Below are positions 1 through 7,363 of a DNA stretch of 58,630 nt, in pieces. The DNA comes from Gemmatimonadota bacterium (GTDB lineage: Bacteria; Gemmatimonadota; Gemmatimonadetes; Palauibacterales; KS3-K002): the NCBI GenBank assembly GCA_020350785.1, contig CP070722.1:3863802-3922431 (forward strand), written 5' to 3'. The position numbers and the translations under genes are program-made. The stretch's first letter is position 1. Each line of letters opens with the position of its first letter. Below the pieces are notes generated by a model, which was not told the origin of the DNA, did no database searches, and was given only the letters and a program-made list of their open reading frames with translations.

Positions 1-1014
1 GGCGCCCAGGAAGAGGCCGATGATTCCCATCGACATCATGCCTCCGATCGCGCCGAGCAGTACGACCAGCATGGGCACGTTGACCCCGCGACCCAAGAGC
101 AACGGCTTGAGGAAGGTGTCGCTGCCGCTGACGACGATCGCCCAAATCAGAAACACGACCGCGACGACCGTGCTGGCGTTGGCGAACACGTAGACGGCGG
201 CCGGGCCCATGACCAGCAGCGGCGGCAGCTGAATCACGGCGAGGATCAGGATCGCCAGAGCCCAGAGACCGGCGGCCGGCACGCCGGCCAGCGCCATCCC
301 CACTCCGCCCAGAATCGACTGAATGGTCGCGATGCCCAGGACGCCGAGGGCGACGCTGCGAATCGTCTTTTCCGCCATGGTCGTGAACTCCGCGCCTTTT
401 TCCCCCGCGAAGCGCGTAGCGACACGGACGGCTGCCCCCTTGCCGCTTCCAGCCGTCGCCAGAAAGACGCCGGCGATGATGAATGAGATGATGAACTGGA
501 CCACGGTCATCCCCAGCCCGGCGGCAGCCGAAAGCAGCCAGCGCCCGAACGCCCTAACCTGCGGCTCGTAGCGCTCGAGCGTGGCCGCCAGGTTGACCGA
601 CGCCTGGCTCCAGATGCTCTCTAGGTCTTCCCCAATCAGCGGCCAATCCGCGACACTCTCGGGCGGTGGCGGTACCCTCAGCGTTCCCTCCTCGAGCCGC
701 GTCCCGACTGACTTTACGCCGCCGAACGCCCCCCCGAAGAAGCTCGTCGCCGGTATCAGCAACGCCGCCAGCGCAAAGACGGTTAGCAGGGTCGCCGTCA
801 GCCTACGGCGTCCGCCCAACTTGGAAACCAAGAAGCTGTAGGCCGGGAACACGGCGACGGCGAGGATCACGCCCCACAGCACCGGCGCGATGAACGGCTT
901 GACGATCAGGAACGACCAGAGCACCAGCAGGGCGAGCACGCCGATCCGAATCGCCGCTTCGACCGCCCTTCTGACGAATGCCTGGTCCTCTGAAGACGGG
1001 TTGGCTGCTTTCAC
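1..1014 (-). CDS. AI-2E family transporter (partial, C-terminus outside window)
   Basis: Reading leftward from a GTG at 1014, an open frame of 338 codons runs off the window edge. It encodes a polytopic membrane protein: an early hydrophobic pair, then a soluble stretch rich in E/W/S, then several long hydrophobic helices with a GLGMTVVQFIISFIIAGVF-type segment and the GVNVPMLVVLLGAIGGM region. That order is typical of the AI-2E/PerM/YdiK permease family, whose members export diverse small molecules or act as Na+/H+ antiporters, so the substrate cannot be read from sequence. The GTG start is preferred because AGAAAGGA lies just upstream and the nearby ATG (1022) is out of frame and hits a stop after three codons. 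The last helices are missing only because the window ends. Confidence 0.85.
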   Translation of the reverse strand, partial: MKAANPSSEDQAFVRRAVEAAIRIGVLALLVLWSFLIVKPFIAPVLWGVILAVAVFPAYSFLVSKLGGRRRLTATLLTVFALAALLIPATSFFGGAFGGVKSVGTRLEEGTLRVPPPPESVADWPLIGEDLESIWSQASVNLAATLERYEPQVRAFGRWLLSAAAGLGMTVVQFIISFIIAGVFLATAGSGKGAAVRVATRFAGEKGAEFTTMAEKTIRSVALGVLGIATIQSILGGVGMALAGVPAAGLWALAILILAVIQLPPLLVMGPAAVYVFANASTVVAVVFLIWAIVVSGSDTFLKPLLLGRGVNVPMLVVLLGAIGGMMSMGIIGLFLGA

Positions 1015-1354
1015 GGCTTCATCCTTTCTGTGTGTGCCCAGACCTCGGGTTCGGCGGACCGCGCATCCCATTCCGCGTCGATGCGATCCCTGTTTCTACG
1101 CGGTGGCCCTTCCTTCCGTTTCACCCAGAGCAAGATTAGCGGCTGTCTCACTAACCCGTGCCTGATGATCTCAAACTCAGTCTCAGCGATCGGTGGGTGA
1201 CCCTAACACAGCTCTCTATGTGGGAGAGAAGGTAACCAGGCCCGAAGAGAGCCCTGCCAAAGTGATAACCGAGTTAGCTCTCGGTTGGCGACGAACAGGA
1301 TGCCCGCCTAGGCGACGGCCAGCCCGATGCCGTGTCCTCAATCCCACAGGCTCG
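1015..1354. other. Intergenic region between permease and PLD-like gene
   Basis: These 340 bases hold no convincing gene. They carry the leader of the leftward permease gene and two short perfect hairpins. AACCGAG/CTCGGTT at 1267-1286 lies downstream of the PLD-like gene and could be a weak terminator on the minus strand. GCTCGCT/AGCGAGC at 1350-1367 spans that gene's stop codon. Neither is followed by a clear T-run. Confidence 0.5.
1267..1286 (-). terminator. Weak candidate terminator hairpin
   Basis: A perfect 7-bp stem (AACCGAG/CTCGGTT) with a 6-nt loop lies about 70 bases past the stop of the PLD-like gene. On the minus strand the following bases are only mildly T-rich, so intrinsic termination would be inefficient; Rho-dependent termination is as likely. 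Confidence 0.3.
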
Positions 1355-4300
1355 CTAGAGAGCGAGCTTAATCAGGTTCGCTATCTTTCGTGTCATGCCG
1401 CCGGGCGGCGGCAGCAGACCGTCCAGCTGCTCCTGGTCGTCGATCCATTCGCTGAGGCCGATGAGCAGCAGGAAGTCGATCAGGCCCGTGATGCTGTTCC
1501 ACCCGGATACCGTGATCATCACCTCGCCATCCATCACCATGCTACGGTAGTCCATGTTGGCAGAGCCGACGGTGAGATAGGCGATCCACTTCTCCCGTTG
1601 CTGCTCGCTGGTGGCGGAGACCATAGCGCCGACTAGGTCTTTCGCAGCCTCCCGAAGTGTGCCCGGCACCTCGCGAACATCCAGACGCTCGTCCGCTGGA
1701 CCCGCCTGGCGCGCCAGATAGAGGAGGTACTCGTGCATCAGCGGACCCCACTCGGGCAGGGCGTACAGCCGCTCCCAGGCTTCGCCCGAGATGAAGAAAT
1801 TCGCCTTGAGGTGGAGCTTGGGAGACTGCGTCGAGTCGGATTCGACCAGGTATTCCTTCTCGTATCCCGCCTCATCGAGGATGAAGCTGAGACTGTCCAG
1901 CGCAGCCCCACTGGCGGGATTGCCGGGATAGAGCTCTCCCAGCCAGGGTGTCTTCACTCGCGCCTCGCGCGCTTGGGTGATACGGCCCCGCAAGTCACCC
2001 ACGCCACTGCGCGGCGTATAAAGACCGACCCCCAGAACGCCGCCCGCGCCCGCGAATTCGTCCGCCAGCTGGCTCCGCAGGTAGACGAGCGCGCTGAACA
2101 GGCCGTGGGCTCGCGCCATCGTTGGACCGGCGGAGCTGGGCGCCGACGCCAGGCTGGGGGCGTAGATCAGCACTTTGCAGCCCCGTAGCGCGCTCCCGGC
2201 CAGAAGCGACGCGTAGACGTAGCTCTGCCACAGCGAATCGGGGATCTTGAGTAGCGAGCCGGCGGGCATCAGGCTGTAGAGCACGGCCTTCGCAACGTTG
2301 ATCTCTTTCGGAGTGTATCCGGTCTCGTTGTGCAGCTCCAGGACGCCGCCGGGATCGACCGACCACTCGCCGAATATCGCCTGCCGCACCGCTTCGACCC
2401 GGGCGTCGTAGTCCGCCGGCTTGGGACGGGCACGCAGCGGGATGGGAATCTCTTCCGGCGTGAGCCCCTGAACCTCGAGGAGATGGCGCGCGGCATCCTT
2501 GACCGAGAGAGCCGCCGGCCCCTGGATCATGATCGCCCGGTCCTCCCAGTTGGCGCCCGCGTAGTGCTCGCCGATACCCATGCCGGTGTACATGGCGAGC
2601 CCCTTGTAGGGGTCGTCTTCCGTGATGTCGTAGAAGGCGATCTTGCGGTGGTCCCGCATGATGTTATCCGGGATCGGGATGATCCCCGCCACGCTAAAGC
2701 TGCTGAAGGAGAAGTCCGACGGGTTGGTGATGTTGACATGAACCTTGATCAGCTTCTTCAGCCACTTCTCTCCGTACTGGCTCGCCTGGACCTGGAGCAG
2801 CCTCGACTCGGCGACCGCCTGCCGCAGGCTATCCTGTGCCGCTCTCAACTCCTCCTCCCATGCCTCGTATCCAGCGGGCAGGTCCAGCTCGTTGTCCAGC
2901 GGTTCGGTCAACACCCGTAAGAAGTATCGACCTTTGTTGATCTCGAAATAGTGCTGGTCCAGGAAGATGAAGTAGGCAGGCAGTCGACCGGTCTCGTCGT
3001 ACTCGCGCACCCGCTGCGTCAGCGCCGATAAGTAGGACCTTACCGTATGGTCGAAGGCCAACCTGTCCGGCTTGCCGCCGATCTTACCACGGTAGTCGTG
3101 GATCCACAGGACGTGATAGTCCTCGGCCCGGTGCACCGAGCGGGCCATCTCCAGCTGGAACTCCTCGTTCATCACGTACCAGACGCGATTCCCGCGGGTG
3201 AAGCGCTGGCCCACGGCGCGCTCGATGACGGCATCCAGCTCCGCCTGACTGTCGTGCTCGTCCGGCCGCAGGCCCAGCTGGAGCGGCAGCCAGACGAAGC
3301 GCGAATCGTCCCAACGCTCGCGTCGCTGCCGGCGGACCTCCTCCGCAATGTCCACCATCGTCTGGAAGACGAAGAAGGTCGCCCGGAACCGCTCTTCCGG
3401 CAGATCAGACTCGGAAAGAATCCAGCGCGCGAACTCCGCATGCCCGACGGCCTCGAACTGGTGCAGCGAATCGTTGGTCTTGCGCTGGCCCAGCAGGCGA
3501 TTGTAGGGAAAGATCACCTCGTCCAGGAAGATCCGCCGGGCGGCGGCGCTGACCGCGCGACCCTGCTCGTTGGTCTCGCCTTCCGGCAGGGCCCGTCCGG
3601 CCGCCGCGATGGTGAAGGCGTGATCCAGCTCGTCGTGATAAGCCAGAATCTGATCGTTGAAGGAACCCCGCTCGGCGATGCGCGCCTTCAGCTCGTCCAT
3701 ACTCGCGGCGTACGCCTTCGCGGGCTCGGCGCCGCCCATGTCGGTGAACGGCATCGCCAGGCGCGCGATCCAGCTCGCGGCCTCGCTCAGCCTGGCCAGC
3801 GACTCGTCCAACCCCGGGGGCCGGTCGTCGAGGGAAATCTCCCGAAGCGGCGGACTCTCGAGCTTCACCGCCGCAGCCTTGGGACGCGTCGCGCCGATGT
3901 TGCGGCCCCAAAGCGGCGTGTTGATGCCGATGCCCAGCGTGTTACCCCGGGTCGGCACCCAATCGAAGCGCAGCACGGTGCCGCGACCCAGGAGGCCGCC
4001 GCGGCGCAGCGGCAGCTCCAGGCGCCACAGCAGGTCGAGCTGCTCGTCGGGGATGTTGAAGTCGGCACCGACCGTCAGATAAAGAGCCGGCACCGTGAGC
4101 AGGGCACGGCCGCCGCCGTCACTCTCGCTGCCTCTGAACCCGGCGTAGCCCTCGAGACCGAGGGCCGCCAGTCCGACGACGGGGCTCCCCAGAGAACGGT
4201 GCAGGCCGAGGCTCAGAAGGGCATTGAGCTCGCTGTCAGGGCCCGGATCGTGCGCCCCTAGCGTGACCGCGGCATTACCCTTGTAGACCGGTGGCATGCC

Positions 4301-4477
4301 CAACGAGTAGATGGTGCCACCCTTCTCCGGCGGCAGGCCGGTCTGCGCCCGGGCTTCAAATGTTCCAGAAACCACCGCGAGGACGAGGACCACCATGGCG
4401 ACACGTCTCGGAACCTGCCGAGTTCGCCTCAGCGAGCCGGGCTTATCCGACCGAATCTTGCCAGTGCTCGTGATCAT
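1355..4477 (-). CDS. Large exported phospholipase D-like protein
   Basis: 1040 residues, starting at an ATG preceded by GAAGGGG. A long basic n-region, a hydrophobic segment and an AxAQ site near residue 45 indicate Sec export. The first ~200 residues are Gly-rich and beta-like, possibly a small barrel or adhesion domain; residues ~210-560 look helical. Near residue 610 is a complete PLD catalytic motif HRKIAFYD (HxKx4D), followed by a glycine/glutamate patch. A second site near residue 887 reads HLKANFFI, with H and K kept but D replaced by I. The GSANMDYRS element typical of cardiolipin-synthase-like PLDs follows only about 80 residues later, suggesting an insertion. The family cleaves or transfers phosphodiesters such as phospholipids or nucleic acid through a histidine intermediate. 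The substrate is unknown, and the degenerate second half makes activity uncertain. It sits at the end of a run of three exported proteins. Confidence 0.72.
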   Translation of the reverse strand: MITSTGKIRSDKPGSLRRTRQVPRRVAMVVLVLAVVSGTFEARAQTGLPPEKGGTIYSLGMPPVYKGNAAVTLGAHDPGPDSELNALLSLGLHRSLGSPVVGLAALGLEGYAGFRGSESDGGGRALLTVPALYLTVGADFNIPDEQLDLLWRLELPLRRGGLLGRGTVLRFDWVPTRGNTLGIGINTPLWGRNIGATRPKAAAVKLESPPLREISLDDRPPGLDESLARLSEAASWIARLAMPFTDMGGAEPAKAYAASMDELKARIAERGSFNDQILAYHDELDHAFTIAAAGRALPEGETNEQGRAVSAAARRIFLDEVIFPYNRLLGQRKTNDSLHQFEAVGHAEFARWILSESDLPEERFRATFFVFQTMVDIAEEVRRQRRERWDDSRFVWLPLQLGLRPDEHDSQAELDAVIERAVGQRFTRGNRVWYVMNEEFQLEMARSVHRAEDYHVLWIHDYRGKIGGKPDRLAFDHTVRSYLSALTQRVREYDETGRLPAYFIFLDQHYFEINKGRYFLRVLTEPLDNELDLPAGYEAWEEELRAAQDSLRQAVAESRLLQVQASQYGEKWLKKLIKVHVNITNPSDFSFSSFSVAGIIPIPDNIMRDHRKIAFYDITEDDPYKGLAMYTGMGIGEHYAGANWEDRAIMIQGPAALSVKDAARHLLEVQGLTPEEIPIPLRARPKPADYDARVEAVRQAIFGEWSVDPGGVLELHNETGYTPKEINVAKAVLYSLMPAGSLLKIPDSLWQSYVYASLLAGSALRGCKVLIYAPSLASAPSSAGPTMARAHGLFSALVYLRSQLADEFAGAGGVLGVGLYTPRSGVGDLRGRITQAREARVKTPWLGELYPGNPASGAALDSLSFILDEAGYEKEYLVESDSTQSPKLHLKANFFISGEAWERLYALPEWGPLMHEYLLYLARQAGPADERLDVREVPGTLREAAKDLVGAMVSATSEQQREKWIAYLTVGSANMDYRSMVMDGEVMITVSGWNSITGLIDFLLLIGLSEWIDDQEQLDGLLPPPGGMTRKIANLIKLAL

Positions 4478-4594
4478 GTCGATCGCCCCTTCAGAAGATC
4501 GTCGAGACGTGAAGGGTCAGCAGCGAGCGTGATGTCGATGCCTTCGGTCAGGCGTGGACTTCCGTGTAACAACACCGCCCCGGCGCGAAACGGC

Positions 4595-5524
4595 TCAGGG
4601 CCAGTACCTCAGATTGAACGTGGCGATGAAAGCCTCGAAGTCGTCCTCGACATCTCGTCTGTCCAACAAGGCCGTCGCCGCCTCGAACCCGATGGAGAAG
4701 TCCCGCCAGCCCGTATAGAACACGCCCAGACCATAAGTCCAGGACCGGGTGGCAAGATCGGCCCCACCTTGCTGGAAGGCGTCCGTCTCGCCGAAGACCT
4801 GGAAACCGATCGGGATCACCCCCAGGTTCTTGAGGTCGATCCCGACGGCCGCCGAGCCGCCCAACAGGGTCTGGGACGATGCCTCCGTCACATCCCCCCG
4901 GCCACCTTCCACGATCCCCATGACGCCGAGCCACGGTAGCGGCGCCCAGCCGACGCGCGCGCCCACCACACCGCTGATCGCATCGCCCTTCTGCACGAGC
5001 GAATTGTCCTCCGCTTCCAGCCCCTCATCGATGATCTTGCGCGCGAAGCCGAAAGGATCGAGTGTGACGAGGTCCGTGCGTGAAAGATCCAGCGCGCCCG
5101 ATACGATCAGCTTGTCGCTTTGCAGGATCCTCGCCGTCGCTCCCAGGCTCCAGAGGAACGAGCCCGTCACACCCTGCGCCAGCACCGACTGTTCGTCCAC
5201 CCCGAGACGTCCGTTGGCGCCGAATGACAAGCGCGCCGCGAACCACCGGCCGAAGCGCTGCTGGTAGCGGAAACCCAGCGCCATGAAGGCGACATTGCCG
5301 GTAAGTGTCCCGAGCGTATCTCCTTCGAAGTCGAGGAACGGCGTATTCAGGTCGAAGGCGACGCCGCCGCCCGTGGTCGTCCCGAAGTAGGTGATGGCGA
5401 ACGGGTCTTCGACGATCCGGGAAGGGAGAAACTCGTACCCGTTGAGCACGCGGCTCGGCTCTTGAGCTGCCAGATCACCCGCGGCCAGTAACACAACGAC
5501 AGACGCTGAAACCAGCCTGTGCAT
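4595..5524 (-). CDS. Exported probable outer-membrane beta-barrel protein
   Basis: 309 residues with a clear signal peptide (cut near LAAQ at ~22). The mature part consists of alternating hydrophobic/polar strands rich in Gly, aromatics and Leu, such as GFRYQQRFGRWFAARLSFGA and FYTGWRDFSIGFEAATALL, and it ends in ...NLRYWP with an aromatic close to the C-terminus, as in outer-membrane barrels. No enzymatic motif is visible. A strong GGAGG precedes the ATG. It lies between two other exported proteins on the same strand with gaps of ~120 bases, so co-transcription is possible but not certain. No named family is recognised; function in the outer membrane (channel or structural) is inference. Confidence 0.6.
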   Translation of the reverse strand: MHRLVSASVVVLLAAGDLAAQEPSRVLNGYEFLPSRIVEDPFAITYFGTTTGGGVAFDLNTPFLDFEGDTLGTLTGNVAFMALGFRYQQRFGRWFAARLSFGANGRLGVDEQSVLAQGVTGSFLWSLGATARILQSDKLIVSGALDLSRTDLVTLDPFGFARKIIDEGLEAEDNSLVQKGDAISGVVGARVGWAPLPWLGVMGIVEGGRGDVTEASSQTLLGGSAAVGIDLKNLGVIPIGFQVFGETDAFQQGGADLATRSWTYGLGVFYTGWRDFSIGFEAATALLDRRDVEDDFEAFIATFNLRYWP

Positions 5525-5651
5525 GAGAACCTCCGTTCTGCCGCGCCGGGAACCGCGGCCGTGTCGAGCTGCCTTGCTATGTTATGCCCAGCAAGCTGCA
5601 CATCCGAGGGGGGGCGCGGCAAGTAGACTCAGGGCTCCGCTCACCCCTTTT

Positions 5652-7187
5652 CTACCAGGCGCCGGCGCCGAACTCGAGCACGTAAGTCAGCCGGTCGATA
5701 TCGGTGAACCCATAATTCTTGATGCCGGCCCGGAAACCCCAGAAGTCCGTGAAAAAAGTCAGGAACTTGAGCGGCGACGTGCCGAGCTGTACCCGAAACT
5801 TGAATCCCGTCTCGAGCACGAAATCGTCGAACTTCTCCGGCGCGTCTTTCGGTCCCTCCTCGTACCACTCGTACCCAAATGCGAAGTAGGTGTCGAACCA
5901 GCGCGAGGCTGACGGCGCGTACATCAGCATCGCGCCGAAGTCTCTTAGCTTCACGTCTTTCAGGTACAGCCGCCAGACGAGGAACCCACCGCTGATGTCG
6001 GTCTCCAGGTTCTTGACGATGAAGAACGGGAAGACGAACGAGAAGCCCAAATCGCCGTCAGTCATGAGCGAGATGGCCAGTGACTTGACCACCGAGCCCT
6101 CGTCCACCCAGTCGAGCACGTCCTCCGCCGACCGCCCCGTGCGCACCTCCGGCCAGTTCGGGACATCCTTCGGTTCCATGAAGTGGTAGAGACCCGGATC
6201 GTCGGCCGCCAGCTCGGACGAAGGGAAGGGCCGCAACTCGTACTCGACGTACGAAACGTCGGGGTCGTAGTAGCCGCGCCGCGCCAGCCGCGCCCGCCCC
6301 GGGCTGTCTTCCGGAAGCGGCGGGTAGACCCGGTGCTCGGGCTGCCGCACCTTGGTCATCCAGGACTGGTAGCCGCCGGTCACCAGCTGACCCGAGCGGA
6401 TGTTGTCCCGAATGCCCCAAGCGTCGTTGATGTGGCGACTGACGTCGTAGCCCGGCGTGAAGTAGCCGTCGCCGTTCTTGTCGGTGGCTAGCCCATGCTT
6501 CCCTTCCTCGACCAGCAGATGCATCGGGAAGCGGGTCTCCTCGTCCGTGTCGATGACGTTCCAGAACCAGATGATCCCGTGCGCCTTGGCGCTGACCCGT
6601 GTGACCAAGACTACGTACGTCTGCTCGTCGCAACGCGCGTCGGTGTTCTCACGAACAAACTCGCCGCCGGAGCGCAGCACCACCACCTTGAATTCGGCCG
6701 CCTCCAGGTCGTGCTGGTGCGCCCCCAGACCCACCTCCGAGCTGAAGTAGGCGAAAAAGTGGAGCTTGAAAGCCCCCAACGCCTCCAGATCGACCATCGC
6801 GTCGCCCAGGCCCGCCTCATCCCGGACGTAGGCGGTCTCCTGCAAGTCTTCATTGACCAGTATGTGGTCGAACTGATAGTAGACCACGGGACGATCCGGC
6901 GCCGTCTCGAACGGCAGCGCCTCCGGAAGGCGGATCGAATCCCCCTCCAGCTGGTTCAACAGCGGCTCGTCGGGAGAGAACCAGTAGACGGGCGCCAAGT
7001 AGGAGGCGAGCCGCTGGATCGGCATCTGGCGATCGGTCCCGAACCAGACGACGCCCGGTATGTTGCTGAAGTCGCAAGTGCCTCCGGTCGAATAGCGAGG
7101 CTCTTGCCCCTCAGCATCCGCCACGGAAAACGCCAATAGCAGGAGCGCAGAAACAATCAGCTGCGGGTGGCGCACCGGTCGTCGCAT
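5652..7187 (-). CDS. Exported protein with Vps62-like N-terminal part and beta-rich C-terminus
   Basis: 511 residues with a signal peptide (hydrophobic core LIVSALLLLAFSVADA) and a very good ribosome site AAAGGAGG five bases before the ATG. The first half carries YWFSPDEPLL, VVYYQFDH and a HxHDLEAAEF segment, which recall Vps62/DUF946-type domains (GDWE/HEGDxE-like), though the match is by eye only. The second half alternates aromatic beta-strands (FFTDFWGFRAGIKNYGF, YVLEFGAGAW) and ends in W, suggesting anchorage as an outer-membrane barrel. No catalytic residues can be assigned. It heads the run of three exported genes (this gene, the barrel at 4595, the PLD-like gene). A shared envelope role is an inference from order and export signals. 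Confidence 0.5.
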   Translation of the reverse strand: MRRPVRHPQLIVSALLLLAFSVADAEGQEPRYSTGGTCDFSNIPGVVWFGTDRQMPIQRLASYLAPVYWFSPDEPLLNQLEGDSIRLPEALPFETAPDRPVVYYQFDHILVNEDLQETAYVRDEAGLGDAMVDLEALGAFKLHFFAYFSSEVGLGAHQHDLEAAEFKVVVLRSGGEFVRENTDARCDEQTYVVLVTRVSAKAHGIIWFWNVIDTDEETRFPMHLLVEEGKHGLATDKNGDGYFTPGYDVSRHINDAWGIRDNIRSGQLVTGGYQSWMTKVRQPEHRVYPPLPEDSPGRARLARRGYYDPDVSYVEYELRPFPSSELAADDPGLYHFMEPKDVPNWPEVRTGRSAEDVLDWVDEGSVVKSLAISLMTDGDLGFSFVFPFFIVKNLETDISGGFLVWRLYLKDVKLRDFGAMLMYAPSASRWFDTYFAFGYEWYEEGPKDAPEKFDDFVLETGFKFRVQLGTSPLKFLTFFTDFWGFRAGIKNYGFTDIDRLTYVLEFGAGAW

Positions 7188-7363
7188 AGTGCCTCCTTTA
7201 AATAACTAGGGTCGCTATCGAAGCTGGCCCGGCTGTCTTGGGATGGCTGCCGGAAGATGGGGCCGCTGTCGGCTATGTCAACGACGGCCGGAAATGGCCC
7301 CTCGATCGGCCACGTCGACGACCAGTTGGCCAGGAGGAGGGAACGCTCAGCGACGAGTCGTTC

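Noticed and set aside
1350..1367. Hairpin over the stop codon of the PLD-like gene as a terminator
   Set aside because: The perfect stem is only 7 bp, lies partly in coding sequence and has no T-tract.
3047..4261. 404-codon plus-strand open frame inside the PLD-like gene
   Set aside because: It is antisense to a well-supported gene, rich in Arg/Gln/Pro, and shows no family motifs.
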